Below are positions 8,878 to 21,373 of a stretch of DNA of 64,000 bases, piece after piece. Positions within the stretch are counted from its first letter, which is position 1, and the number at the start of each line of letters is the position of its first letter. The notes under the pieces were generated by a model. That model was not told the origin of the DNA. It ran no database searches and saw nothing but the letters and a program-made list of their open reading frames with translations. Origin of the DNA: Psychrobacter sp. PL19 (lineage in GTDB: Bacteria > Pseudomonadota > Gammaproteobacteria > Pseudomonadales > Moraxellaceae); NCBI RefSeq assembly GCF_017875835.1, contig NZ_JAGING010000001.1, positions 868,001 through 932,000 on the forward strand, given 5' to 3'. The position numbers were made by a program, and so were the translations under genes.

Positions 8878-9630
8878 TTAGCTATCCTGCTTAGCAATCG
8901 TCAGTCCGTTATAGGTCTGTGCCACCGGCATGACTTCTAAACGGTTGATGTTAATGTGAGCAGGAGATTCAATCAACCACAACAAAATATCACCGATATC
9001 TTCGCCAGTCATACTTTTAAAGCCATCATAAACCTTGGCGGCCTTATCATCATCACCATGATAGCGTACGTTTGAGAACTCTGTTCCTCCAACATTACCG
9101 GGCTCAAGATTAGTGACACGCACTTGGGTGCCGATTAGATCAGCTCGCAAGTTTAAGCTGAACTGCTTTACAAAAGCTTTAGTGGCGCCGTACACATTAC
9201 CGCCATAGTATGGCCAGCTACCCGCAATAGAGCCCAAATTAATGATATAACCACTGTCGCGCGCGACCATTGCTGGCAAGACCGCATGTGTTAATGACAT
9301 TAGGCCCTTGATGTTGGTATCAACCATTTGCATCCAATCAGTAAGGTCGGAGTTTTGAGCAGACTCTGTACCTAGTGCCAGTCCGGCATTATTGATTAAA
9401 ACATCGATTTGGCTGAAGGCATCAGGTAGATCGGCGATTATCTGCGGAATAGAAGCCGTGTCACTGACATCCATGGCCACTGGCAAAAATGATTCGCCTA
9501 AGCTGTGTGCCAGTTCATTAAGTTTATCGAGGCGTCTGGCACAACCGATTACCCGGTGGCCTTTTGCAATTAAACGCTCCGCCAACGCTTTACCAAAACC
9601 CGCACTTGCCCCTGTAATTAATACGTTCAT
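8878..9630 (-). CDS. Short-chain dehydrogenase/reductase (YdfG-like)
   Basis: 250 residues with the classical SDR plan: the NAD(P) motif TGASAGFGKALAE at about 6-18 followed by GCARRLDKL (the Arg favours NADP), NNAG near 85, a Ser in LGSIAGSWPY near 139, and the YGATK catalytic Tyr/Lys near 152-156. Closest in layout to the YdfG type, which oxidises serine/3-hydroxy acids or reduces malonic semialdehyde; the true substrate cannot be read from the sequence. Cytoplasmic. Convergent with the hypothetical gene at 8129 (17 bp between stops), and about 90 bp downstream of upp on the same strand. Confidence 0.9.
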   Translation of the reverse strand: MNVLITGASAGFGKALAERLIAKGHRVIGCARRLDKLNELAHSLGESFLPVAMDVSDTASIPQIIADLPDAFSQIDVLINNAGLALGTESAQNSDLTDWMQMVDTNIKGLMSLTHAVLPAMVARDSGYIINLGSIAGSWPYYGGNVYGATKAFVKQFSLNLRADLIGTQVRVTNLEPGNVGGTEFSNVRYHGDDDKAAKVYDGFKSMTGEDIGDILLWLIESPAHININRLEVMPVAQTYNGLTIAKQDS

Positions 9631-9721
9631 TATTCATCCCTGTTGTTAATAATTAGTTACTAATGGCAGTCATCAATGACCAGTCGTTGTCTATAGAAGT
9701 GGTTTATAGTTATTAATCGTA

Positions 9722-10363
9722 CTAGTTTTGCTTGGTACCAAAAATCTTATCACCGGCATCGCCGAGGCCAGGGATGATATAGCCGTGTTCATCCAGATGA
9801 CTGTCTAAGGCAGCCGTATAAATAGTCACGTCAGGATGCGCGTCATTGACCAAGCGCACGCCTTCGGGCGCAGCAACCAAAACTAAGGCTTTGATATTTT
9901 TACAGCCATTTTTTTTGAGCATCTCAATAGTAGCAATCATGGAGCCACCCGTTGCTAGCATTGGATCAATGATAATCGCAGGACGTTTGTCCATATGACT
10001 GACGAATTTTTCAAAAAATGGCACTGGTTGTAAGGTTTCTTCATCGCGTTGTAAGCCAACAACTGAGATTTTAGCCGTTGGTATTAAGTCGAGCACCCCA
10101 TCTAGCATACCCAGACCGGCACGTAGAATCGGTACAATAGTCGCCGTCTTACCCACTATTTGCTCACCAGTAATATCGCCACACCAACCTTCCATTGGGA
10201 AAGTCTCTATTTCAAAATCTCGGCTGGCCTCATAGGCCATCAAGCGCGCAAGCTCTTTAGTAAGCGTACGGAATTTATAGGTACTACAGTCTTTTTCACG
10301 CATCAAGCTGAGTTTATGACGTACTAACGGATGATCAATTACGGTAATTTTTAAGTCACTCAT
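9722..10363 (-). CDS. upp: Uracil phosphoribosyltransferase
   Basis: 213 residues; makes UMP from uracil and PRPP in pyrimidine salvage. The PRPP-binding loop is [14 protein letters not shown] (about 128-141), the Upp N-terminal signature [17 protein letters not shown] is present near residues 12-28, and the C-terminal uracil-binding tail [17 protein letters not shown] is intact. Length is normal (208-213). No uraA permease gene is adjacent. The 431-bp upstream region is shared with the divergent glycosylase-like gene at 10795. Confidence 0.97.
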   Translation of the reverse strand: MSDLKITVIDHPLVRHKLSLMREKDCSTYKFRTLTKELARLMAYEASRDFEIETFPMEGWCGDITGEQIVGKTATIVPILRAGLGMLDGVLDLIPTAKISVVGLQRDEETLQPVPFFEKFVSHMDKRPAIIIDPMLATGGSMIATIEMLKKNGCKNIKALVLVAAPEGVRLVNDAHPDVTIYTAALDSHLDEHGYIIPGLGDAGDKIFGTKQN

Positions 10364-10794
10364 GAGTACTCTCTTAGTTTTGGACTAACGCTAGAAAAGA
10401 ATCAGCACTATGCTATCTACATACTGTATATAGTATCAATACTGAGTAGCTGTTACTGATTACTTTCAATGACAATAGACACTTGGCAAATAAATACACT
10501 GCAAAGTAGCGCCTTTACAATAAACAGGCTATAACAAATCATGCCTTGACTCTATCATTTAGGCTTTTATATTAATAAGAGCGTAAACGACATCGGATAC
10601 CAGTCAATATTATTGTCATACTATTGAAAGTGACAATTTGATAATGCTATTTTAAGCAGTGTTTAAGGTTGCTATCATAACAAAAAAACTACTTTTCTGA
10701 TTAATAATATTATCATCGTAAGAGCATTTGACGCCGACTATAATGATAATAAATCTGTGAACACCCTAATATCTTTTAAGCCAGAGACTCTGAA
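10364..10794. other. Intergenic region between divergent upp and UDG-like gene
   Basis: 431 bp of AT-rich sequence that should hold the promoters of both neighbours. I see no convincing gene, RNA or terminator in it. Confidence 0.5.
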
Positions 10795-11430
10795 ATGAAC
10801 ACACCAAAAATAGAAACTCATCCCTTTGCAGCTGTGTTACCACCTAACGCTTCCGTCATGATGATGGGAACGTTTCCACCGACCGCTGATAAATGGGCAA
10901 TGAGTTTTCATTATCCTAACTTTTATAACGATATGTGGCGCATTTATGGACGGGTATTCTTTGATGATGCTGACTATTTTAGAGTAGGAGATGAGAAGCG
11001 CTTTGATCCTGAGCGTATCCGCACCTTCATGTTCGAACGCGGTATTGCCTCATGCCCCACAGTAGTACAAGCGATTCGTGAAACGGGTAACGCCTCAGAT
11101 AAGAATTTAACAGTCGTCACATCGGTTGATTTAGACAGCATTTTGCTACAAGTGCCAAAAGTCGGAGCATTATTTACCACAGGCGGTAAGGCAACTGAGG
11201 TATTACTTAATCTACTTGACGCACCACCGCCTAAATCGCGATATCCCAAAACTAATCAAAGTATGGATTATCCGTACCAATGGCAGGACCTAGATAAAAT
11301 CTCAAACTCAGAACCAGTTAATGATTTAACGTTATATCGCTTACCTTCAACCTCACGAGCCTACCCACTAGCCTTAGATAAAAAAGTCGAAGCCTATAAG
11401 GCTTTCTTTAAAAAGATAGGTAAGCTATAA
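10795..11430 (+). CDS. Uracil-DNA glycosylase superfamily protein
   Basis: 211 residues. The N-terminal strand-loop VMMMGTFPPTADKWAMSFHYPNFYNDMW (residues 21-48) fits the active-site loop and the conserved aromatic/Asn patch of the UDG superfamily (mismatch- or hypoxanthine-type branches have an equivalent MGTxPP or LGSFPS loop). LFTTGGKATEVLL near 130 corresponds to the second core strand, and the segment LPSTSRAYPLALDKK near 182-196 resembles the DNA-binding loop with SPS/TSRA. Likely a base-excision-repair enzyme, but the damaged base it removes cannot be assigned. The start follows GCCAGAGACTCTGAA, a weak ribosome site. Monocistronic, upstream of the rrn operon. Confidence 0.78.
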   Translation: MNTPKIETHPFAAVLPPNASVMMMGTFPPTADKWAMSFHYPNFYNDMWRIYGRVFFDDADYFRVGDEKRFDPERIRTFMFERGIASCPTVVQAIRETGNASDKNLTVVTSVDLDSILLQVPKVGALFTTGGKATEVLLNLLDAPPPKSRYPKTNQSMDYPYQWQDLDKISNSEPVNDLTLYRLPSTSRAYPLALDKKVEAYKAFFKKIGKL

Positions 11431-11612
11431 AATGGACAAGGTCTATCAAAAACGCAGAGAGCAGACCAATTATAAGCGCAAAGGTTAGCGTCATTAGATA
11501 ATAGAGAAAATATTCAAGACTGTACTTAGTACTAACTTATTGATAAAAATAGTGATATTTCAATTCTTATATTTAGTCATTACGAAAACCTTAAATCCCT
11601 TTCCAAAACCGC
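11431..11612. other. Intergenic, between UDG-like gene and rrn promoters
   Basis: AT-rich; no gene or clear hairpin terminator seen. Confidence 0.4.
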
Positions 11613-11640
11613 TTGACCCACACATGAAACTGCGTATAAT
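11613..11640 (+). promoter_or_regulatory. rrn promoter P1 (sigma-70 type)
   Basis: TTGACC (-35) and TATAAT (-10) separated by 16 bp; the most upstream of three consecutive good promoters before 16S. Confidence 0.75.
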
Positions 11641-11714
11641 GCCACCCAGTCGGAAGGGAAGAGCGGCTTTATGAAGTGGTTTACCACTTTAGAAAAAGTT
11701 AGTTAAATAACTTC

Positions 11715-11742
11715 TTGACACCGTATTAAAAGCGTCTATAAT
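11715..11742 (+). promoter_or_regulatory. rrn promoter P2 (sigma-70 type, GC-rich discriminator)
   Basis: TTGACA and TATAAT with 16-bp spacing, followed by GCGCCCC. Such a GC-rich discriminator is the hallmark of stringently controlled rRNA promoters. Confidence 0.85.
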
Positions 11743-11835
11743 GCGCCCCTCAGCAAGGGAAGCTAGCAAGTTTAAGAGTAATTCATTACTTGACGACTAC
11801 CGAGCTAACCTACTGAAACGAATTAGAACAAAGGC

Positions 11836-11863
11836 TTGACAGGTTATTTCAACATGATATACT
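11836..11863 (+). promoter_or_regulatory. rrn promoter P3 (sigma-70 type)
   Basis: TTGACA and TATACT with 16-bp spacing, about 320 bp before the 16S start. Confidence 0.7.
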
Positions 11864-11959
11864 AGTCAGCTCGCTAAACGAGATAAGCTAAATAGCTTAC
11901 CTTAATTAGCGAAAACATTATTTACTGGACGACAGTGAATAACACTATTTAAAAGCATA

Positions 11960-11992
11960 ACTAAAGAACAACTTGTGTGGATTTTTGCTGAT
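11960..11992 (+). other. 16S leader arm of the RNase III processing stem
   Basis: The 17 bases at 11960-11976 are the exact reverse complement of 13749-13765, just after 16S, and complementarity continues imperfectly for about 15 more bases toward 16S. The two arms would form the long stem that RNase III cuts to release pre-16S. The trailer arm also contains TGTTCTTTA, resembling a boxA antitermination element. Confidence 0.75.
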
Positions 11993-12180
11993 TCAGAATG
12001 CTAAAAAATAAAGTTGACTGTCTTCTCTTTTCGGGAAGTCTATTAACTATAAAAATTATCATTTAAGACAGCAAGAAAACTCAAAGTTAATTCATTTAAA
12101 TGAAAACATACGAAGAGCGTAATTGCCAGATTAGATGAGCCAAGTTTAGTAACCTCTTTAAAGGGTTACATAGCAAGATT

Positions 12181-13719
<1,539 letters not shown>

Positions 13720-13748
13720 TAGACGCATTCGGTCAGCAAGAATTCACA

Positions 13749-13765
13749 ACAAGTTGTTCTTTAGT
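13749..13765 (+). other. 16S trailer arm of the processing stem, with boxA-like element
   Basis: Exact reverse complement (17 of 17) of 11960-11976; includes TGTTCTTTA. Confidence 0.7.
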
Positions 13766-13796
13766 TTAAGCTTACGTTTATTGCATAAACGTATAT

Positions 13797-13873
13797 GGGT
13801 CTGTAGCTCAGCTGGTTAGAGCACCGTGTTGATAACGCGGGGGTCAGTGGTTCAAGTCCACTTAGACCCACCA
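13797..13873 (+). tRNA. ileT: tRNA-Ile (anticodon GAT)
   Basis: 77 nt including the encoded CCA. The acceptor arms GGGTCTG / TAGACCC pair, the anticodon GAT is at 13831-13833, and the T-loop GTTCAAGTC is intact. Standard position in the 16S-23S spacer. Confidence 0.98.
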
Positions 13874-13881
13874 TTTTATAT

Positions 13882-13957
13882 GGGGCCATAGCTCAGCTGG
13901 TAGAGCGCCTGCCTTGCACGCAGGAGGTCAACGGTTCGACTCCGTTTGGCTCCACCA
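13882..13957 (+). tRNA. alaT: tRNA-Ala (anticodon TGC)
   Basis: 76 nt including CCA; acceptor arms GGGGCCA / TGGCTCC, anticodon TGC at 13915-13917, T-loop GTTCGACTC. It follows tRNA-Ile by 8 bp, the usual rrn spacer order. Confidence 0.98.
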
Positions 13958-14305
13958 TCATAAACACAGAGTAAGCTTAGAGTGCGAATAACATAGAAAC
14001 AAGTGATTTAGATATAGCGAAATATATCTTAAGATTACTTCTTTCTGTTTTATACAGAACCTGTAATTCGACGAGAATACAGGAACTATTTAAAAACATA
14101 GATATGAGTCTGGGTTAGAACAACATGTTCACGTGTTGTTTCTAACCTGATAATCGATTCTCTTAACGACATCAGTTGTTATCCCAGAGGATTGATTATC
14201 AAATAATAAAGAGAACTGAATCAAGCGTATAAAATTAGGTGATATCGTTATCATAATTAGACTCATATAACACTTAGATAGTTGAAAGACTACTTGGGGT
14301 TGTAT
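13958..14305 (+). other. tRNA-Ala to 23S spacer with hairpin and 23S leader arm
   Basis: 348 bp of spacer. It contains a strong hairpin at about 14114-14148 (GGTTAGAACAACA against TGTTGTTTCTAACC) and, at 14291-14305, the start of the leader arm that pairs with the 23S trailer. No gene. Confidence 0.6.
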
Positions 14306-17156
<2,851 letters not shown>

Positions 17157-17163
<7 letters not shown>

Positions 17164-17179
17164 TACAACACCCAAGTGG
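17157..17179 (+). other. 23S trailer arm of the processing stem
   Basis: CTTGACCATACAACACCCAAG pairs with the leader at 14291-14312 with one bulged base, giving the expected RNase III stem around 23S. Confidence 0.65.
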
Positions 17180-17344
17180 TTTGTATGAGAGCTCTAATTA
17201 ATCTATCTTGTATAGCTAAAATGCTATAGAATATAAATACATTTCGATATCACCTTAAACCTTGATTCAGTTAGGTTTATGTTGACAGGCTTTAAGCTAA
17301 TACTTAAGTCAATAACAACAACAGACTCATATCTAACCCCCTTT

Positions 17345-17458
17345 GCTGACGACAATAGCATGATGGAACCACCTGATCCCTTACCGAACTCAGAAGTGAA
17401 ACATCATCGCGCCAATGGTAGTGTGGATTCGTCCATGTGAGAGTAGGTCATCGTCAGC
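17345..17458 (+). rRNA. rrf: 5S ribosomal RNA
   Basis: 114 nt. The ends GCTGACGA and TCGTCAGC pair perfectly, and the core CCGAACTCAGAAGTGAAA, with the loop-E region, is intact. Last gene of the rrn operon. Confidence 0.97.
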
Positions 17459-17471
17459 TCTCTATTCTAGT

Positions 17472-17507
17472 AAAGCCCCCAACGTTAATTCGTTGGGGGC
17501 TTTTCTT
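17472..17507 (+). terminator. rrn operon terminator
   Basis: A perfect 13-bp stem (AAAGCCCCCAACG / CGTTGGGGGCTTT) with a 6-nt loop, followed by TTTTCTTT. Confidence 0.95.
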
Positions 17508-17655
17508 TGCCTAAGTTTCTAGTGGGCTACTGATGAATTCCTTCTATGTGATGGGAACAGAAGGTTTTTCCTAAACAACAAGGCCTGTGCTAAAAATATC
17601 ATAGGAATAATTTAGTATTCAGGTAAGATACTTCTGATATTTATCTTAGAACGAT

Positions 17656-17684
17656 TTGACACCTATCGTTATAGCTGCTAATTT
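17656..17684 (+). promoter_or_regulatory. Candidate promoter of the first dctP copy
   Basis: TTGACA and TAATTT with 17-bp spacing. The element and about 200 bp around it, down to the start codon, are conserved at 19565-19593 before the second copy. If used, it gives a leader of about 170 nt. Confidence 0.55.
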
Positions 17685-17861
17685 TGACTGATACCTTTAA
17701 TTCTAAGTAGCAGTCTAAATCTGAATTAATAATAGCCGTTCGTAAAAATTATAGAGAGTCGTTTGTCAATCAATGTTAAATGAGACTTAGAAATATGTCC
17801 TTTATTTAGTAGATTAATAAATAAGCTTTTATTTTTTAATAATTATCAAAAGGAATTGATA

Positions 17862-18914
17862 ATGAAGTTTGCTCCTCTTTTTTCAATAGGTGCCATAGCA
17901 GCACTTAGTCTAATAGGCTGTTCTAACCAATCTGATGGCGACGCTTCTGCTATGTCATCTCAAGAAACCACTACGCTACGTTTTTCGCATTTTTGGCCAG
18001 CTACTTCCTCTATTAATAAAGAGGTATTCGAGCCGTGGGCGAAACAAATAGAAACTGACTCTAATGGTCGACTTAAAGTTGAGCTTTATCCTTCAGCGAC
18101 CCTCAGTAAAGCAGACGTCACCTACGAAGCTGCTGCTAAAGGTACGATAGACATCGGCTCTCAAGCTCATGGCTATACCAGTGGTCGCTTTCCGTTGACT
18201 CAAATTGCAGAGCTCCCAGGGTTATCTAGCTCGTCGACTCAGACGGGCTGTATGCTGCAAACCTTGTATGAAGATGGCACTATTGCTAGTGAGTACAAAG
18301 ACTCACATATCTTGTTTATGTATGCTACGGGTCCAGGTGCGCTGCACTCCACCAACAAGCTGATTAGAACCCCTGAAGATATGAAGGGTATGCGTATTCG
18401 TCGCCCGTCAGCAGTCGCTGGCGACATCATCGAAAGTATGGGCGCTTCTCCCGTAGGGTTACCTGCTAATGACATGTACACATCCTTACAGCGTGGTGTC
18501 GTTGACGGTTTAAGTTTCCCATGGGAAGCGGTGACAACCTTTAAAATTGATGAATTAACCAAATATCATACCAATATTCCATTCTATAGCTCTGCTTTGA
18601 TGGTCACTATGAATCAGGGCAGCTACGACAAATTACCCGATGATTTGAAAAAAGTGATTGATAGCAATTCAGGAATGGCGTTGGCGAAAAAAGTCGGTGA
18701 AGTATTTGATAAACACGATGATATAGCCTTACAAGCTGCTATCGATAAAGGGGATCAGGTTATCGAAGTTCCAGATCCGCTCAATGATCCAGACTGGAAA
18801 GGTCCACTCGAAAAAGGCACACAAAAATATCTTAGCGATGTTAACGCTTTAGGTTTAGATGCCGATGGGGTTTATGAAAAGGCTAAAGCCGCTAGTATTG
18901 CCTGTAAGGTTTAG
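17862..18914 (+). CDS. dctP: TRAP transporter substrate-binding lipoprotein DctP, orphan copy
   Basis: 350 residues from the ATG at 17862, which has AAAGGA seven bases upstream (an in-frame TTG at 17856 is unlikely). The N-terminus is a lipoprotein signal ending in LIGC, so the protein is predicted to be membrane-anchored rather than free in the periplasm. The DctP family pattern follows: FSHFWPATSSINKEVFEPWAKQIE near the mature N-terminus and GMRIRRPSAVAGDIIESMGASPVGLPANDMYTSLQRGVVDG, with the conserved Arg that binds a ligand carboxylate. It is close to 90 percent identical by eye to the dctP at 19773 but has no dctQ/dctM and ends at a decayed 5S and a terminator. Presumably it feeds the same membrane complex; ligand likely an organic acid. 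Confidence 0.92.
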   Translation: MKFAPLFSIGAIAALSLIGCSNQSDGDASAMSSQETTTLRFSHFWPATSSINKEVFEPWAKQIETDSNGRLKVELYPSATLSKADVTYEAAAKGTIDIGSQAHGYTSGRFPLTQIAELPGLSSSSTQTGCMLQTLYEDGTIASEYKDSHILFMYATGPGALHSTNKLIRTPEDMKGMRIRRPSAVAGDIIESMGASPVGLPANDMYTSLQRGVVDGLSFPWEAVTTFKIDELTKYHTNIPFYSSALMVTMNQGSYDKLPDDLKKVIDSNSGMALAKKVGEVFDKHDDIALQAAIDKGDQVIEVPDPLNDPDWKGPLEKGTQKYLSDVNALGLDADGVYEKAKAASIACKV

Positions 18915-18997
18915 CCAATCAAAGGCATGACATAGCAGTTATTGTCAGGACTCGTACTTCCACCTTGTCGTGATTGATTGTTTGTGTTCCTTTGCTT

Positions 18998-19065
18998 CGA
19001 ATAAGTGAAAGTATTCAGAATATATTGTGTGGTTCGCTCATGGAGTGGATCACCATCAGCTCTCT
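18998..19065 (+). pseudogene. Decayed 3' half of a 5S rRNA gene
   Basis: Aligns by eye to the 3' half of the intact 5S plus its flank: AAGTGAAA at 19003 matches 17394; the TGTGTGG-TTCG-CTCATG-GAGT stretch matches the 3' arm; CAGCTCTCTAT at 19057 is identical to 17455-17465. The copy is about 7 nt shorter in this span and carries many substitutions, so it cannot form a functional 5S. Weaker resemblance may extend upstream to about 18963. It is followed by its own terminator, as in the real rrn end. Confidence 0.7.
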
Positions 19066-19071
19066 ATACCC

Positions 19072-19106
19072 AAACCCTGTTAAGCGTTAGCTTAACAGGG
19101 TTTTTT
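19072..19106 (+). terminator. Rho-independent terminator after dctP copy 1 and the 5S relic
   Basis: A 14-bp perfect stem (AAACCCTGTTAAGC / GCTTAACAGGGTTT) with a 4-nt loop, followed by a T-run. The stem sequence differs from the rrn terminator although the position relative to the 5S-like sequence is the same. Confidence 0.93.
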
Positions 19107-19141
19107 ATTACCTAGGGTCTTGGCCTAATCTATTACAAAGT

Positions 19142-19277
19142 ACAGTTAAAATATCTTAAAAATGCGACGGTACTGCTGGTATAAGCTTTTTGCAGCCTCT
19201 GTCTACGTAGGTACAGCAAGCAAGAAAAATTTATGTCAGCAGTATGTTATGTATCGATATTATGTTTCATTGACTAT
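19142..19277 (-). repeat. Interspersed palindromic element, copy A
   Basis: About 136 bp, inverted relative to copies B (38154) and C (48452). It contains the inner inverted repeat TACTGCTGGTATAA ... TTATGTCAGCAGTA around the core GCAGCCTCTGTCTACGTAGG, and ends in GACTATA. No ORF; MITE- or REP-like. Confidence 0.75.
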
Positions 19278-19564
19278 AGATACAAAGGATGGACTACTGC
19301 TTTGACAGAAACTGGCATTCAATTTTTACCAGTATACGGACAGCATGTTTTTTACTCTTGAGGTGTATGTGTTTTTACTCATTATTTTACCCTGTCAGAT
19401 TGGTGAGTCTTCGACAAACCCAAGGCGGTTCATCGTACCTATGCACTTTTCATTCCTAAGCTTCTAGAAAGCTAAAGTAGAATAAGGCATTTCTCACATA
19501 AAATGGAAGGCAAGCAGGGTATTGTAACGCTGAAAAAGTATTCCATTTCATTATCTAAAATGAT
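19278..19564. other. Unassigned spacer upstream of second dctP promoter
   Basis: About 290 bp without an ORF or RNA that I recognise. It has no counterpart upstream of the first dctP. Confidence 0.4.
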
Positions 19565-19593
19565 TTGACACCTATCATTATAGCTGCTAATTT
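19565..19593 (+). promoter_or_regulatory. Candidate promoter of dctPQM
   Basis: TTGACA and TAATTT, 17-bp spacing, in the same context as 17656-17684. Conservation between the two copies supports function. Confidence 0.6.
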
Positions 19594-19772
19594 TACCTAG
19601 CATCTTTAATTCTAAATAGCGGTTTAAATTGGAGTTAATAATAGTTACTCGTAAGTATCATAGAGAGCTATCAATTAATCGCTAATAAATATGATTTAAG
19701 TTATATGCTATCTATCTAGTAGATTTATAAATAGGCTCTTATCTTTTTAATAATTATCAAAAGGAATTGATA

Positions 19773-20828
19773 ATGAAATTCGCTCCTCTTTTTTCAATAG
19801 GTGCTTTAGCAGCACTCAGCCTAATGGGCTGTTCTAATTCATCGGATACTGGCAACGACGCCTCCGCATCATCCCAAGAAACCACTACGCTGCGTTTTTC
19901 GCATTTTTGGCCAGCAACTTCTTCTATCAACCAAGAGGTTTTTGAGCCGTGGGCGAAACAAATAGAAACCGACTCCAATGGCCGCCTCAAAGTTGAACTT
20001 TATCCATCAGCGACCTTGAGCAAGGCTGATGTGACCTATGAATCTGCTGTAAAAGGAACTATTGATATTGGTTCTCAAGCCCATGGTTACACTAGCGGAC
20101 GTTTCCCCTTAACTCAAATTGCAGAACTTCCAGGCTTATCAAGTTCAGCCACTCAGATGGGTTGTATGCTGCAGACCCTTTATGAAGATGGTACCTTTGC
20201 TGATGAATATAAAGATTCGCACCTGCTATTTATGTATGGTGCCGGCCCTGGAACTCTACACACCACTAATAAATTGATTAGAACCCCTGAAGACATGAAA
20301 GGTATGCGTATTCGTCGCCCTTCAGCAGTGGCAGGCGATATTATTGAGAGTATGGGTGCCTCTCCTGTAGGATTACCTGCTAATGATATGTACACGTCCT
20401 TACAGCGTGGGGTCGTTGACGGCTTGAGTTTCCCATGGGAAGCAGTCACAACGTTCAAAATTGACGAAATAACCAAATATCATACTAATATTCCCTTCTA
20501 TAGCTCTGCCTTGATGGTGACTATGAATCAAGACAGCTATGACAAATTACCTGATGATTTGAAAAAAGTGATTGATGATAATTCAGGTATGGCTTTGGCG
20601 AAAAAGGTCGGTGTAGTATTTGATAAACATGATGATATGGCTTTACAAGCGGCAAGGGATAAAGGGGATGAAATCATCGATATTCCAGATCCGCTCAATA
20701 ACCCAGATTGGAAAGGGCCTCTGGAAAAAGGCACGCAAAAGTATCTTAGTGATGTCAAAGCTCTAGGTTTAGATGCTGATGGGGTTTATGCAAAAGCCAA
20801 AGCAGCCAGTGTTGCCTGTAAGGTTTAA
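19773..20828 (+). CDS. dctP: TRAP transporter substrate-binding lipoprotein DctP (operon copy)
   Basis: 351 residues from the ATG at 19773 (AAAGGA ribosome site; an in-frame TTG at 19767 is rejected). Lipobox LMGC near residue 22, then the TRAP DctP fold with RIRRPSAVAGDIIESMGASPVG and the GVVDGLSFPWEAV segment. It differs from the upstream copy mostly in the linker after the lipobox (SSDTGNDASASS) and in scattered conservative changes. It delivers substrate to the DctQM membrane complex encoded immediately downstream (17 bp to dctQ), driven by a sodium or proton gradient. The ligand is not predictable; C4-dicarboxylates or other organic acids are the usual guess. Confidence 0.95.
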   Translation: MKFAPLFSIGALAALSLMGCSNSSDTGNDASASSQETTTLRFSHFWPATSSINQEVFEPWAKQIETDSNGRLKVELYPSATLSKADVTYESAVKGTIDIGSQAHGYTSGRFPLTQIAELPGLSSSATQMGCMLQTLYEDGTFADEYKDSHLLFMYGAGPGTLHTTNKLIRTPEDMKGMRIRRPSAVAGDIIESMGASPVGLPANDMYTSLQRGVVDGLSFPWEAVTTFKIDEITKYHTNIPFYSSALMVTMNQDSYDKLPDDLKKVIDDNSGMALAKKVGVVFDKHDDMALQAARDKGDEIIDIPDPLNNPDWKGPLEKGTQKYLSDVKALGLDADGVYAKAKAASVACKV

Positions 20829-20845
20829 CCTATTGGAGTTGTCAC

Positions 20846-21373
20846 ATGGTATTTCTGGTCAAAATAAGCCGCTTTATTGCAAGGATGTGTGAGTTCATTG
20901 GTGGTATCAGCTTAATCATCATTGTTCTCGCCACCATTGCAGATGTTTTCTTTCGTTATATGTTCAAGCTCACTGGTGGTGAGCTCGGATTTACTATTAA
21001 AGGCGGCGTGGAGATTGTCTCCTATTTTATGCTTTTTGCGTTGTTGTCTGCTTTTGCCGCCTATGTCGAACGGTCACAAATTATCGTCGATGTTTTTACC
21101 CAAAAAATGCCCCAGGCTATCAAAGGCTATATGATGGGTACCTTCATGATGGGGTTTTTCTTAATAGGTATCGTGTTCACATGGGGCCTATATGAGAGTG
21201 CAGTCGATGCCGTCCATTTCGGTAAAGTGACTCAAGATCTTAGAATTTCAATGATGCCCATTTATGGCTTGAGTTCATTCTTAAGTGCCTTACTTGCTAC
21301 TCGTGCCCTTATCGAATCTATCAATATTTTCAAAACGGGCGAGTTCTTTGACGCCGAGGAGACAGGCGCATGA
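20846..21373 (+). CDS. dctQ: TRAP transporter small permease subunit DctQ
   Basis: 175 residues with four hydrophobic segments (about 18-38, 55-75, 95-120, 140-160), as in DctQ proteins. The family pattern of an early ADVFFRYMFKLTG motif and ERSQIIVDVFTQKMP in the second loop is present. The small subunit anchors the DctPQM complex in the inner membrane with DctM. Preceded by GGAG ten bases before the ATG. The stop overlaps the dctM start by 4 bp (ATGA), indicating translational coupling. Confidence 0.93.
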   Translation: MVFLVKISRFIARMCEFIGGISLIIIVLATIADVFFRYMFKLTGGELGFTIKGGVEIVSYFMLFALLSAFAAYVERSQIIVDVFTQKMPQAIKGYMMGTFMMGFFLIGIVFTWGLYESAVDAVHFGKVTQDLRISMMPIYGLSSFLSALLATRALIESINIFKTGEFFDAEETGA

